Notes: a model not told the origin generated them from the sequence alone. Positions 28,324 to 38,555 are shown, numbered from the stretch's first letter. The stretch is 64,000 nucleotides of DNA from Paraneptunicella aestuarii (GCF_019900845.1 NZ_CP074570.1:4278001-4342000); one strand, 5' to 3'. Numbers and translations are program-made.

Positions 28324-29624
28324 GTTCTTCAGTAGCAAGCAAACGTATTTATGCCACGCTATGGCGCTGGCACTTTTACGCTGGAATCTTCTGCATTCCC
28401 TTTGTCATCATTTTATCGATTTCAGGCGCAATATATCTGTTCAAACCACAACTTGATGGCTATGCAGAATCCCGCTTTGTTGTTAAAGAAACCGCCCAAA
28501 AAGCGCTGCCGAATGAACAGATTCAAGCAGCCCTGAACGCTTTGCCGGGTAGCCGATTTATCAGCTACCGACTTCCCGCATCAAATACAGAAGCGGTGCG
28601 CTTAACGCTGCGTCACCAAGGTGAGAAATGGTATGCCTATGTCAATCCCTACTCGCTTGAAGTCATGGACACCCTACCTGTCACGAAACGATTGAGTGAG
28701 TGGTCGAAAGAGCTGCATGGCGAACTGCTTATGGGCAAAACCGGTTCTATTTTCGTTGAATTAGCAGGAAGCTGGGCAATCGTGCTGGTCTGCACTGGCC
28801 TATATTTATGGTGGCCTCGCTCAACCAAAGGTTTAGCTGGCGTATTATATCCACGATTGAGCGGAGGACGGCGCCAGTTTTGGCGAGATTTACATGCAGT
28901 AACAGGCATTTGGGTATCGGGATTAGCTTTGTTTCTGCTGATTACCGGACTGCCCTGGACAACCGTTTGGGGAAATGGCTTTAAATCTATTCGTAGCTAT
29001 TATTCGCAATCTATCTCTCAGCCAGCGACAGAACAAAGCTGGTCAACCGACCCCGCACAGGCAAGAATGGAATGGATGGCAAAAGCCACAGATGTCTTCG
29101 ACCTTAAACCGGAAATCTATCAACAAGCGAACCAGCTTAACTTGTCTGCCCCCGTTGAACTCTCAGTTAGCAATGCCAAAGTCAATCAATGGAAAGCCGC
29201 ATCTTTGGATCAAAACCGTCCAAACAGAAGTACAGCCTGGATTGATAATAATGGAAAAGTGGTTCGCACCAGTCATTTCGCCGACAAATCAACACTGGAT
29301 AAAGCCATTAATATCGGTATCGCCGCGCACGAAGGGCAGCTATTCGGACTCGCTAATCAGCTACTGGGAGTCTTTACTGCCATTTGCTTGCTGATACTCA
29401 GCGGTTCGGGTTTCTGGTTATGGCTGAAAAGAAAGCCAACAGGCGCATTAGGTGCACCACCTTCGCAACAAACAGGCCGATTTATTCTGGTGAGTGTTTG
29501 GGTAGCCAGTATTCTACTGCCGGTCGTGTTTGCATCACTCACTGTAGTCTGGGCAATAGAGTGGCTGATACTGAGCCGCATTCCTAAGTTTCGCCTGTAC
29601 TTTAATATTCCTGCACCAAGATAA
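28320..29624 (+). CDS. PepSY-associated membrane protein (siderophore reductase-like)
   Basis: The 434-residue inner-membrane protein has an N-terminal helix LWRWHFYAGIFCIPFVIILSISGAIYLF (about 13-40), a periplasmic PepSY-like part, further helices containing LYLWWPR, and a C-terminal membrane region. This is the PepSY-TM/PiuB-like family, whose better-known members reduce ferric siderophores in the periplasm using conserved His residues for heme. Its ATG overlaps the receptor stop, so the two are translationally coupled. Confidence 0.85.
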   Translation: MSSSVASKRIYATLWRWHFYAGIFCIPFVIILSISGAIYLFKPQLDGYAESRFVVKETAQKALPNEQIQAALNALPGSRFISYRLPASNTEAVRLTLRHQGEKWYAYVNPYSLEVMDTLPVTKRLSEWSKELHGELLMGKTGSIFVELAGSWAIVLVCTGLYLWWPRSTKGLAGVLYPRLSGGRRQFWRDLHAVTGIWVSGLALFLLITGLPWTTVWGNGFKSIRSYYSQSISQPATEQSWSTDPAQARMEWMAKATDVFDLKPEIYQQANQLNLSAPVELSVSNAKVNQWKAASLDQNRPNRSTAWIDNNGKVVRTSHFADKSTLDKAINIGIAAHEGQLFGLANQLLGVFTAICLLILSGSGFWLWLKRKPTGALGAPPSQQTGRFILVSVWVASILLPVVFASLTVVWAIEWLILSRIPKFRLYFNIPAPR

Positions 29625-29647
29625 GTACCTGCATTCGGGATAAGCGT

Positions 29648-29826
29648 TACCAATCACATACCTAAATTACTGTTCAAAATAATCAGTCACCTACAGAAAG
29701 TAGTGAGCAGACCTTCAGCCTCAGGGAAGCCGCTGTGGAGACTCCAGGGATGGATTTACGTCGAGTCTGCGATCAATTTCTGTAGGTGACTTACAGTTGT
29801 GCACACTTATTTAGATGTGATTGGTA
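29648..29826. mobile_element. MITE-like 179-bp inverted-repeat element
   Basis: The element is bounded by TACCAATCACAT (29648-29659) and its exact reverse complement (29815-29826). A second matched pair, AGTCACCTACAGAAA and its complement, lies internally. Together the arms form an imperfect terminal inverted repeat of about 50-55 bp. The core contains a conserved-looking CAGGGATGGATTTACG stretch. No coding frame is seen. The right arm includes the last codons and stop of the sensor kinase gene. Confidence 0.65.
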
Positions 29827-31583
29827 TTTTCTCGTGCCGGCTCCCCTGAAAGTTTACCGTACACGGGGATTTTTAGTATCAACTGGAATCCCCCCTGCTC
29901 TGTTACAGGGCTGACAATACTGACATCTCCACCAAGGTTATACACGACTGTGTTGTGGATAATACTGAGTCCTAATCCTGTACATTGTTTGTTTCTTGCC
30001 GTTGTATAAAAAGGTTCAAATAAATATGGGAATAGATCAGCGCTTACCCCTGGCCCATTATCTGTCATCGTTAAGAACAAGAAGTCGCCCCGAATCTCTG
30101 CGGCAATATTTAGCTGAGGCTCAACAGCCTCGCCAACGCCATGCTGGAGCATATTTGAAAATGCATGAGTAAGAATATTGATCATATCGGGGTAATTACA
30201 GGTAATGACCATTTTCTCATCAATATCAATATTCACGACGGCCTTTTGTTCTTTGACCTGATTTTCAAATGAATTCAGTACATTTAATAAGGTCTCTCGC
30301 ACTGAAATCTGCTTTTCTTTGTATGAATCATTATTCGCCGTCAGACCTTTAAATTTCTCAACCAACCGGGTAATGCGCAACAAATTAGACTCGACCAGTG
30401 CAAGCGCTTTGCCCGACGACGTCAAAAAGCCCTTCAATCCCCCTTCTGTCAGCTCTTCTCTGGAGTATTTATCAGCCAACTCACTAACATTCGAGACAGC
30501 AATACTGTTTGCTGTGTTCGCAACGCCAAGAGGTGTATTGATTTCGTGAGCTAACCCTGCAACTACCTTATTCAATGACGCTATTTTTTCCTTTTCAACG
30601 ATGTAACTGAGCATATTTTTATTTTGCTCTTCACTTTTTTCTAACGCGGCTTTTTGCTGCGCTTCAATTTCTTTTCTCTTTGCAATAGAACGATTCACAT
30701 AATAAATAATGAACAGAAAAACCAAGCCAGTAAAAAGTATACTACCAGCCAACACGAAGGCTTTTACCGTTGATTGGTGATAGAAACTTCTATCCATCCG
30801 AAAAACGACATATCCCATTTTAGAGCCATTAAAATCTTTAATAACATCAGACGTATATAAATACTGGTTTTCACCTACTGTTTTTTTCCAGGAAACTTGT
30901 GGCGCAGCAAGCTGACTTGCCAAGCCATTCTTTTCAAGCTCATCATTACTCAACGTGGAAGCGTAAAGTATGTACTTACCTTTATCTTCAAAGTACACAG
31001 CAACATCGGCTTTCGCATCTAACGCAAAGGTATTCAAAAAGGCTTCATCAAATGAAAAGCCTAATTCCACGCTGCCGATTAATGAATTGTTATTATCAAA
31101 GATAGGAACCACGCCTCGAATACCAACACCGTATACGCCCTTCTCAAGCCCAACGATAGAGGTTTCCCTTGCCAAGGCTTCAACCAGTGTATGTCGAAAA
31201 GCAACAAGGGAATCGCCGAATAAATGAGGGGCGTGCATACGTTTAAAAGACTCACCGTTGGGTGTATGGAATTGAAATTGTTTAACGTTGTATTCAGACT
31301 GAAGCAGTCTCCAGGTTGATAGCATGATACTTTCCAGCGTATCTCTATCAAATTCAGACATGGCTTGCTTAACGTTTTCCTGATTCGCCAAAGTCGCAGC
31401 AATATTAACAGCGGTGCGTCCTTTAGCCTGAATTTGCGAAATGAAATCTCGATATAAAATCTGCGATTCGCGTTTCTGAGATTGCTCAATAAGCGATAGC
31501 GACTGCATCAACAACATCATGACACACACCAATAATGTGACAAATGAAGCCGCATAGGAGACAAGGCGAGTAGGAAATCTCAT
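29811..31583 (-). CDS. Cache-type sensor histidine kinase (orphan)
   Basis: This 590-residue membrane kinase has a first TM at about 12-30, a large extracellular double-Cache-like domain (about 40-265) and a second TM (about 275-298). A short coiled coil and the H-box GLAHEINTPLGVANT follow. The HATPase domain has NMLQHG (N-box), DNGPGVS and GLGLSIIHNTV (G-boxes). It should autophosphorylate on the H-box His and pass phosphate to a regulator not encoded nearby. The last residues (ENTNHI) lie in the terminal repeat of the adjacent MITE-like element, so the tail may have been altered by its insertion. Confidence 0.88.
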   Translation of the reverse strand: MRFPTRLVSYAASFVTLLVCVMMLLMQSLSLIEQSQKRESQILYRDFISQIQAKGRTAVNIAATLANQENVKQAMSEFDRDTLESIMLSTWRLLQSEYNVKQFQFHTPNGESFKRMHAPHLFGDSLVAFRHTLVEALARETSIVGLEKGVYGVGIRGVVPIFDNNNSLIGSVELGFSFDEAFLNTFALDAKADVAVYFEDKGKYILYASTLSNDELEKNGLASQLAAPQVSWKKTVGENQYLYTSDVIKDFNGSKMGYVVFRMDRSFYHQSTVKAFVLAGSILFTGLVFLFIIYYVNRSIAKRKEIEAQQKAALEKSEEQNKNMLSYIVEKEKIASLNKVVAGLAHEINTPLGVANTANSIAVSNVSELADKYSREELTEGGLKGFLTSSGKALALVESNLLRITRLVEKFKGLTANNDSYKEKQISVRETLLNVLNSFENQVKEQKAVVNIDIDEKMVITCNYPDMINILTHAFSNMLQHGVGEAVEPQLNIAAEIRGDFLFLTMTDNGPGVSADLFPYLFEPFYTTARNKQCTGLGLSIIHNTVVYNLGGDVSIVSPVTEQGGFQLILKIPVYGKLSGEPARENTNHI

Positions 31584-31660
31584 AGCACCTAAAAAATAGT
31601 TTCTTTAAATAATAGCAACTTTTTTAGATACATTTTGTAGAACAGCTAGCACAGCCCAAA

Positions 31661-32332
31661 TTAAAGCTGATTCAGCAATCGTAATATTTGCCCTAAGGTA
31701 ATATCACCGGTTTTAGCGACGATTTCGTCGGCGTGACCAAGTTGCTCAGCACTGCCCACGCCGATGGCTGGCATGTTAGCGGCTTTAATTGCAGTGACGC
31801 CAGCAGAGGCATCTTCAATACCGACACAGCTTTCAGGCGCAATACTTAAGGCTTGTGCCACTGTCAGGAAAATCTCGGGATGTGGTTTGGTATTTTTGAT
31901 TTTGGCGGCATCAGCAACAAAATCAAAGTCTTTAATCAGCGCGATCTTGTCCAGTACAAACAAGGCATTTTTACTAACGGATGCCACGCCAAGGGCAAAA
32001 TCATCGGATCTTAAGGATGCCAATAGATCACGTACACCAGGAAACACGTCTTGTGGCTTCATATTAGAAATCAACGATTGGTAATGCTTGTTTTTCTGTT
32101 CAGCCAGCGCCAGAAATTCTTGCTCAGAAAAGCGCTGTTCACTTTGATCCAGAATGAACTTCAACGAATTTAAGCGATCAATACCTTTCAACTGCTCGTT
32201 ACTTTCTTCATCGAAATGCACACCGACCTGTTCTGCAATATGTTTCCAGGCCAGAAAATGATAATGAGCCGTGTCGGTTAACACACCATCCAAATCAAAA
32301 ATAACGGCTTTTTGCGCTGAACTTGCACTCAT
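31661..32332 (-). CDS. pgmB: Beta-phosphoglucomutase
   Basis: The 223-residue HAD hydrolase-fold enzyme has the nucleophile motif FDLDGVLTDTAHYHFLAWK (Asp13 and Asp15). The cap residues HFLAWK are typical of beta-phosphoglucomutases. Motif II is SVSKNA, followed by KPHPEIFL and GIEDASAG. It converts beta-glucose 1-phosphate to glucose 6-phosphate. It lies 15 bp downstream of the GH65 phosphorylase, whose product it uses. Confidence 0.93.
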   Translation of the reverse strand: MSASSAQKAVIFDLDGVLTDTAHYHFLAWKHIAEQVGVHFDEESNEQLKGIDRLNSLKFILDQSEQRFSEQEFLALAEQKNKHYQSLISNMKPQDVFPGVRDLLASLRSDDFALGVASVSKNALFVLDKIALIKDFDFVADAAKIKNTKPHPEIFLTVAQALSIAPESCVGIEDASAGVTAIKAANMPAIGVGSAEQLGHADEIVAKTGDITLGQILRLLNQL

Positions 32333-32347
32333 GAATACACCTCAATT

Positions 32348-34696
32348 TCAGGAATTGACTGTTTGAAAATTTAGCTGAGCATTGATGCCGCTCTTCAGTG
32401 ACACGGTTTGCTCATAACAATACACAGTAATCTCGTCGCCCGATAACAACTGCAACTGCAACCCCTGCTTATCCATGTGAGCCTTGATTTTGCGCCCCTG
32501 GTAACTAATCACCTGAGTCACCGACTGCCATTGTTCAGGCATAGCCGGCTGAAAATACAAGCCCTCTTCACGTAAACGCACGCCCATGAAGCCAAACACA
32601 ACACAATTCCAGGCTCCCGCCATACAGGCAGTATGTACACCGTATTCGGTGTTGTGATGCAAATTATCCAAGTCCATACGCGCCGAATCACCAAAGAATT
32701 CATAAGCTTTTTCCATGTTGCCCACTTCGGCGTACAGCATACTGTGAATACAGGAAGACAAGGTTGAATCATGGGTAGTTAAGGGCTCGTAATAAGCCAA
32801 ATTGCCACGTTTCTGTTCTTGGGTAAAATCATTGTCGCCAAGTAGCATTGCCAGAATCACATCGGCTTGCTTGAGCACCTGAAAGCGATAAATCACTAAC
32901 GGATGATAATGCAGCAATAATGGCGATTTTTCTGCCGGATGATTAGCGACATCCCAGACTTCTTTATCCAGGAATGAATCATCTTGTGGATGTAAATTGC
33001 GTTGCTGATCAAAGGGCAGATACATTTTATCGGCCATTTTACGCCACTCTTCGACTTCACCATCATCAAGGTTCAATCTAGCTTTTAGCGCGGAATATTC
33101 AGTGACGGTATCCAATTGCAGCTTTTGTAATGCTTCAACAGCAAATAGCAAATTCTGTTTTGCCATGTAATTGGTGTAAAAGTTGTTGTTTACAATAGCT
33201 GTGTATTCATCAGGGCCAGTCACACCATCAATACAGAACGCACCACCTTTATTGCTATTGAAGTGGCCTAATTGTGCCCATAATCGAGCAGTTTCAATCA
33301 GGATTTCCACGCCATATTCACGCATGAACTGCCAGTCGTTCGTTGCCCTGAAATAGGTTCTCAAGGCAAAAGCAACGGCGGCATTAATGTGATATTGAGC
33401 GGTACTGGCAGGAAAAAACGCCGAACACTCTTCACCGCTAATAGTGCGCCATGCAAACAAAGCCCCTTTGTCGTGCGACATCTGACGCGCACGTTCACGC
33501 GCTTTATCCAGCGTATGATAACGATACAACAGCAATTGTTTGGCGATTTCAGGCTGAGTGAGCGCAAAGAAAGGGATAATGTAAATTTCAGTATCCCAGA
33601 AATAATGACCATCATAACCAGGGCCAGACAAGCCTTTGGCAGCAACAGCGGATGTCCCATTACGGCCTGCTGATTGGAATAACTGAAACATACTAAAACG
33701 CAAGCCTTGCAACATATCGCCAGATTGTTCATCTTGCTCTTCATCAGAGAGCGACATTTCCAATTCAGCATTACGCCAAAAATCGTTATAAACCCCTACA
33801 TGACGCTGTTTAAGAGCTTCATAATCAGACTCTAATAACTGAGCCATTGCCTGTTGGCTAATTTGTTTAACCTGCTCGGCATCTTTACCGCTATGAAACA
33901 GCACATATCGCGTTAATTCGGCGCTTGAACCGGCAGGAATCGTGATTTTATCCGCTTCACCAGCAAGCAGAGTTCGGCTTTCATTGCCTAATTTCAGGCT
34001 GTCATGGCAAATGGTTGAGACCAGCGTATCAACGCCTTCGATCGCATGAATACAACGAACGAAGTCATTTCCTCTTTCAGTATTTAATAAGGATAAGGTA
34101 TCAGAAATAGACAACTCACCCGCTCTTGGATCATCGGGATTCGTGACCATCCCATAAGCATCGTCAATATCAGGAGTGAGTGTTAATTCCAGATCTTGAT
34201 CAACCGCCGTAAATACCAGTTTCAAGCACAGAAGATTATCTTGCGCGACAGAAACAAAACGCTCAGCGTCAACCTTACCCTGACCGCCACGTTTAAATTG
34301 ATATAACTTGCTGCGAGAGAGAATTCCCGTGCGCATATCAAGCTGTCGAAAATGCTCAACAATGTCATGCTCACCAGCGAATTCAAAGCCAATCTTCTTG
34401 GCGTTAGGGACTTGCAATAACTTGTCGTTATAAGTAGCAAAAGCATAAGCAGATTCGCCATACGGGATAGGTTCGCGGCTATATAAACCATTTAAGTAGA
34501 TGCCTTCGCAGCTAATCTCATTACCCGCATGTTGAGATGGGTTTGCACCACGAGCTTGCCATCCCTCTTCAGGCGTTCCACGTACACCAATAAAGCCGTT
34601 CCCTTGAGAGAACAGGGTTTCTGACAACCTTAAATTAGTGACGGCTTGCATGTCTTCATGCAATACCCAGGATGGCTCTGACTCGATGTTCAACAT
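32348..34696 (-). CDS. GH65 disaccharide phosphorylase (maltose/kojibiose/trehalose phosphorylase type)
   Basis: The 782-residue protein has the GH65 layout: an N-terminal beta-sandwich, a linker and an (alpha/alpha)6 barrel with KGLSGPGYDGHYFWDTE and the general acid Glu in DGVTGPDEY (about residue 497). It releases beta-glucose 1-phosphate from an alpha-linked glucose disaccharide. The specific linkage cannot be told from sequence alone. ATG 34696 is used; a GTG four codons upstream is possible. It forms an operon with pgmB and is divergent from an MFS transporter gene, with a LacI-type operator between them. Confidence 0.9.
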   Translation of the reverse strand: MLNIESEPSWVLHEDMQAVTNLRLSETLFSQGNGFIGVRGTPEEGWQARGANPSQHAGNEISCEGIYLNGLYSREPIPYGESAYAFATYNDKLLQVPNAKKIGFEFAGEHDIVEHFRQLDMRTGILSRSKLYQFKRGGQGKVDAERFVSVAQDNLLCLKLVFTAVDQDLELTLTPDIDDAYGMVTNPDDPRAGELSISDTLSLLNTERGNDFVRCIHAIEGVDTLVSTICHDSLKLGNESRTLLAGEADKITIPAGSSAELTRYVLFHSGKDAEQVKQISQQAMAQLLESDYEALKQRHVGVYNDFWRNAELEMSLSDEEQDEQSGDMLQGLRFSMFQLFQSAGRNGTSAVAAKGLSGPGYDGHYFWDTEIYIIPFFALTQPEIAKQLLLYRYHTLDKARERARQMSHDKGALFAWRTISGEECSAFFPASTAQYHINAAVAFALRTYFRATNDWQFMREYGVEILIETARLWAQLGHFNSNKGGAFCIDGVTGPDEYTAIVNNNFYTNYMAKQNLLFAVEALQKLQLDTVTEYSALKARLNLDDGEVEEWRKMADKMYLPFDQQRNLHPQDDSFLDKEVWDVANHPAEKSPLLLHYHPLVIYRFQVLKQADVILAMLLGDNDFTQEQKRGNLAYYEPLTTHDSTLSSCIHSMLYAEVGNMEKAYEFFGDSARMDLDNLHHNTEYGVHTACMAGAWNCVVFGFMGVRLREEGLYFQPAMPEQWQSVTQVISYQGRKIKAHMDKQGLQLQLLSGDEITVYCYEQTVSLKSGINAQLNFQTVNS

Positions 34697-34767
34697 CTCT
34701 AAACTCACACTCGCTTGTTCAAATTTGTTTCAGGTTTAGATCTAGTATTACTGCATTAAAGAATCTT

Positions 34768-34781
34768 TGCAATCGTTTGCA
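34768..34781. promoter_or_regulatory. LacI-family operator before GH65/pgmB and MFS genes
   Basis: TGCAATCGTTTGCA, identical to the operator at 21833-21846 beside the LacI regulator. It lies in the divergent GH65-MFS promoter region, 72 bp from the GH65 start and 63 bp from the MFS start. Confidence 0.8.
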
Positions 34782-34843
34782 AAAGATTTATTTCCATGTA
34801 AGAATTTAGTTAACCTAGTGTAAAAACTGCGAGAAACACTCAA

Positions 34844-36118
34844 ATGGAAAACACTCAGATAGCCCAACAAGCTGCAACCCAAAGTAACGGGCATCTCCGT
34901 GTTTTGCTGGCGTTGATTAGCACTTACATCGTGTTTGCGATTTTGTTAAACAGCGTCGGAACCGTGATTTTGCAATCCATTTCCAGTTTTGGCGTAAGCA
35001 AAACCTCAGCCAGCACTTTAGAAGGTTTCAAAGACATTCCTATCGCAGTGGTTTCTTTCCTGTTTGCCGCTTATTTGCCTAAATTTGGCTTTAAACGCGC
35101 CATGCTCACCAGCATGTTGATTGTTGCCAGCACCAGCTTGCTCATGCCGATTGTGGGTAACTTTATGATGACCAAGCTGCTGTTTTTGTCGGTTGGCGTT
35201 AGCTTCGCGCTGGTAAAGGTCTCGGTTTATGCCTTGATAGGAAAGGTTTCCCACAGTAAAACAGCTCATGCCTCCAATATGAACATAGTTGAAGGGTGCT
35301 TTATGGTTGGCGTACTAATGGGTTATTGGCTATTTGCCATGTATATCGACCCGGATCATCCTGAATCCATGCAATGGCTGTCGGTTTACTGGCTTTTAGC
35401 TGGTATATGCATGGCGAACTTCTTATTGCTTTGGTCTACCGACCTTCCTGAAGACAAGCATGAATCAGAACAGGTTTCGGGCAATAGCTTTGCCTCCATG
35501 TTGAAACTGGCTTGGCTGCCCTTTGTGGTAATGTTCGTGATTTGCGCTTTTTTCTACGTGCTAATAGAGCAAGGTGTTGGAACCTGGTTGCCCACGTTCA
35601 ACAACACAGTGCTGAATCTGGCGAACCACATCAGTGTGCAAATCACCAGTATTTTTGCTGCGTGCCTGGCTATTGGTCGTCTATCTGCCGGGGTTGTTTT
35701 GCGTAAGCTTAACTGGTTCCCTTTCCTGATGATTTGCCTGTTTTCCATGGCAGGGCTGATATTATTGGTTATTCCGATGGCTCCGGAAAATACGGGGGGC
35801 GAGTTGATTCAAAGCTGGTCAGCAGTCCCATTAGCCGCTTTTATTCTGCCATTGGTTGGCTTATTTATGGCGCCGATTTACCCGGCGATTAACTCCGTTG
35901 TATTAAGCTCGCTTCCTACTCATCAGCATGCTGCAATGACCGGCTTGATTGTGATCTTTTCCGCACTTGGCGGCACTTTGGGTAGTTTGACCACGGGCAT
36001 GATATTCGAGCATTTTGATGGCCAAACAGCGTTCTATTTTATGTTGTGCCCCATCGTGATTTTGGTGATTTCACTGAGTATCTATAAGAAGCTTTTACCT
36101 GCGGCTCATGCGGATTGA
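34844..36118 (+). CDS. MFS transporter, probable disaccharide uptake
   Basis: The 424-residue protein has twelve hydrophobic segments and an MFS-like loop (AYLPKFGFKRAMLTS, about 75-90). The second half has LPLVGLFMAPIYPAINS, typical of sugar MFS proteins such as FucP-like permeases. It is divergent from GH65-pgmB and shares their LacI operator, so it probably carries the disaccharide across the inner membrane after TonB-dependent entry. A bidirectional terminator follows. Confidence 0.85.
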   Translation: MENTQIAQQAATQSNGHLRVLLALISTYIVFAILLNSVGTVILQSISSFGVSKTSASTLEGFKDIPIAVVSFLFAAYLPKFGFKRAMLTSMLIVASTSLLMPIVGNFMMTKLLFLSVGVSFALVKVSVYALIGKVSHSKTAHASNMNIVEGCFMVGVLMGYWLFAMYIDPDHPESMQWLSVYWLLAGICMANFLLLWSTDLPEDKHESEQVSGNSFASMLKLAWLPFVVMFVICAFFYVLIEQGVGTWLPTFNNTVLNLANHISVQITSIFAACLAIGRLSAGVVLRKLNWFPFLMICLFSMAGLILLVIPMAPENTGGELIQSWSAVPLAAFILPLVGLFMAPIYPAINSVVLSSLPTHQHAAMTGLIVIFSALGGTLGSLTTGMIFEHFDGQTAFYFMLCPIVILVISLSIYKKLLPAAHAD

Positions 36119-36196
36119 TCTTCTGATTGCTCTCTACTTACTCTTCATCATACTGATGAATATCAACATCTCAATTCCCCCATAGCAAACGCCCAT

Positions 36197-36234
36197 AAAA
36201 AAACTGCGCTCTAAATACATAGAGCGCAGTTTTT
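36197..36234. terminator. Bidirectional Rho-independent terminator (MFS / accC)
   Basis: AAACTGCGCTCTA and TAGAGCGCAGTTT (36201-36213, 36220-36232) form a 13-bp stem with T5 on the plus side and seven A residues on the other. It lies between the convergent MFS and accC genes. Confidence 0.88.
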
Positions 36235-36261
36235 AAAATCAGGATAAGAGATTTCTTAAGT

Positions 36262-37617
36262 TTATTGAGCTTCTTCCTCGTGTTGCAACTTCCATTCAAG
36301 ATACAGAATGTTAGTGCCACCATTACGGAAGTTCTGGTCTGACATAATACGTTTTTGCAGCGGAATATTGGTCTTGATACCGTCAACAACCAATTCATCC
36401 AATGCATGACGCATACGGGCAATAGCAACATCACGACTCTCACCATAAGTGATCAGTTTACCGATCATCGAATCATAGTAAGGCGGTACTGTGTAACCAG
36501 AATAAATGTGAGAATCCCAACGCACTCCCATGCCACCCGCAGGATGGAATCGAGTAATAGTTCCAGGTGATGGAATGAAAGTTTTCGGATCTTCAGCATT
36601 AATACGGCACTCGATGGCATGGCCTCGAACACGAATTTCTGACTGGTCGATAGACAACGGCTGACCTGCAGCAATACGTAATTGCTCCTTAATCAAGTCA
36701 ACGCCAGTAATCATTTCAGTCACCGGATGCTCAACCTGAATACGTGTGTTCATTTCAATGAAATAGAACTCGCCGTTTTCATACAAGAACTCGAAAGTAC
36801 CCGCACCACGATAGCCAATATCCACACACGCATTACAGCAACGCTCACCAATGCGAGCACGCATCTCAGGAGTGATACCTGGTGCTGGCGCTTCTTCAAC
36901 CACTTTCTGGTGACGACGTTGCATAGAGCAATCACGTTCACACAAGTGAACCGCATTGCCCTGACCATCAGCCAGAACCTGAATTTCAACGTGACGTGGG
37001 TTTTCAAGGAATTTCTCCATATAAACAACGTCGTTGTTGAAAGCAGCTTTCGCTTCAGCCTTGGTCATCGCGATAGATTCAAGCAAATCTTTCTCATTAT
37101 GAACCACACGCATACCACGACCACCACCACCACCGGCAGCTTTAATGATAATCGGGTATCCAATACGCTTGGCGATAGATTTGTTAGTATCGCCATTTTC
37201 ACCTAGAGGCCCATCAGAACCCGGTACGCATGGAACACCCGCTTTCTTCATCGCTTCGATAGCAGAAACCTTATCGCCCATCAAATTGATGGTGTCAGCT
37301 TTAGGGCCAATGAAGATAAAGCCGCTTTTTTCAACCTGCTCAGCAAAATTAGCATTCTCAGCCAAAAAGCCATATCCAGGGTGAATAGCAACAGAATTGG
37401 TAACTTCTGCCGCAGCGATAATAGCGGGGATGTTTAAATAACTTTCTGTTGCTGATGCACGACCAATACAAATAGATTCGTCAGCCAACAACACGTGTTT
37501 GAGATCTTTATCCGCCGAGGAATGCACAGCTACCGTCTTGATGCCTAACTCTTTGCAGGCACGCAAGATCCGTAGGGCAATCTCGCCACGGTTTGCAATT
37601 AGAACTTTATCCAGCAT
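36262..37617 (-). CDS. accC: Biotin carboxylase, acetyl-CoA carboxylase subunit
   Basis: The 451-residue enzyme is of normal length. It shows the N-terminal [20 protein letters not shown], the ATP-grasp glycine loop [14 protein letters not shown] (about 160-172), [10 protein letters not shown] and the catalytic-region [14 protein letters not shown]. It carboxylates the biotin on AccB with bicarbonate and ATP, the first half of malonyl-CoA synthesis. It follows accB by 11 bp in the operon aroQ-accB-accC. Confidence 0.97.
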   Translation of the reverse strand: MLDKVLIANRGEIALRILRACKELGIKTVAVHSSADKDLKHVLLADESICIGRASATESYLNIPAIIAAAEVTNSVAIHPGYGFLAENANFAEQVEKSGFIFIGPKADTINLMGDKVSAIEAMKKAGVPCVPGSDGPLGENGDTNKSIAKRIGYPIIIKAAGGGGGRGMRVVHNEKDLLESIAMTKAEAKAAFNNDVVYMEKFLENPRHVEIQVLADGQGNAVHLCERDCSMQRRHQKVVEEAPAPGITPEMRARIGERCCNACVDIGYRGAGTFEFLYENGEFYFIEMNTRIQVEHPVTEMITGVDLIKEQLRIAAGQPLSIDQSEIRVRGHAIECRINAEDPKTFIPSPGTITRFHPAGGMGVRWDSHIYSGYTVPPYYDSMIGKLITYGESRDVAIARMRHALDELVVDGIKTNIPLQKRIMSDQNFRNGGTNILYLEWKLQHEEEAQ

Positions 37618-37628
37618 AGTGCACCCGC

Positions 37629-38084
37629 TTATTCGATAACGAACAGCGGCTGGTCGAATTCGACCGTGCCTTGGTTTTCAACCAAGATCTCTTTTACAAC
37701 ACCAGCTTTGTCACTTTCGATTTGGTTCATCATCTTCATCGCTTCAACGATACAAAGCGTGTCGCCCACTTTTACAGTGTCGCCAATTTCAACGAAGGCT
37801 TTCGCACCTGGAGAAGATGAACGGTAGAAAGTGCCAACCATTGGAGAACGAACAATGTGACCTGAAGGCGCAGCAGCAACTGGCGCTTCCGCAGCCGCAG
37901 GCGCAGCAGCGGCTGGAGCAGGGGCTGGTGCAGGAGCTGTATAAGTAGCTGGAGCCATAGCATACGCCGGGGCAGCACTGTAGCGGTTAATACGTACAGA
38001 TTCTTCACCTTCAGTAATTTCCAACTCAGCAATACCAGACTCTTCTACCAGCTCGATGAGTTTTTTGATTTTTCGAATATCCAT
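37629..38084 (-). CDS. accB: Biotin carboxyl carrier protein
   Basis: The 151-residue protein has an N-terminal domain ([23 protein letters not shown]), an Ala/Pro-rich linker (about 43-72) and a biotinyl domain with the biotinylated lysine in [10 protein letters not shown]. It carries biotin between AccC and the carboxyltransferase. The linker is unusually rich in Pro-Ala repeats, as is common in AccB. Confidence 0.97.
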   Translation of the reverse strand: MDIRKIKKLIELVEESGIAELEITEGEESVRINRYSAAPAYAMAPATYTAPAPAPAPAAAAPAAAEAPVAAAPSGHIVRSPMVGTFYRSSSPGAKAFVEIGDTVKVGDTLCIVEAMKMMNQIESDKAGVVKEILVENQGTVEFDQPLFVIE

Positions 38085-38114
38085 GGGTCAGTCACTCATT
38101 ATAAAAATTAAAAA

Positions 38115-38555
38115 TTAAGATTGCGCAGACAGTTTTGCTACTGCCGCTCGCAACGCGAATTCGTAGCCCAATGCACCGAAACCACAAATCACCCCTTGCG
38201 CAACATCCGCCAAATAGGAGTGTTTACGGAAGGGTTCACGGGCGTGAACATTAGACAAATGCACTTCAATAAAGGGAATGGCTACACTTAGTAATGCATC
38301 ACGAAGAGCAACACTGGTATGGGTAAAAGCGCCAGGATTGATAATAATGAAATCCTGACTTCCCATAGCATTGTGGATCTTCTCGATCAACAAATGCTCG
38401 GCATTGCTCTGATAATGCTCCAAGGTTACGCCTAATGTTCCGGCTAACACATCCAGACCATTAACGATATCTTGCAAAGATTGAGAACCATAAACCGCTG
38501 GCTCACGCTTACCCAGCATATTTAAGTTAGGGCCATTAAGTAATAAAATCCGCAT
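38115..38555 (-). CDS. aroQ: Type II 3-dehydroquinate dehydratase
   Basis: The 146-residue enzyme has [20 protein letters not shown] at the start, NPGAFTHTS and [18 protein letters not shown], which contain the catalytic Tyr/His and Arg residues. It dehydrates 3-dehydroquinate in the shikimate pathway. It heads the aroQ-accB-accC operon, a common gammaproteobacterial order. Confidence 0.97.
   Translation of the reverse strand: MRILLLNGPNLNMLGKREPAVYGSQSLQDIVNGLDVLAGTLGVTLEHYQSNAEHLLIEKIHNAMGSQDFIIINPGAFTHTSVALRDALLSVAIPFIEVHLSNVHAREPFRKHSYLADVAQGVICGFGALGYEFALRAAVAKLSAQS

Noticed and set aside
36682..37206. 174-residue open frame opposite accC
   Set aside because: It is the antisense shadow of accC, with a Thr/His-rich composition and no start signal.
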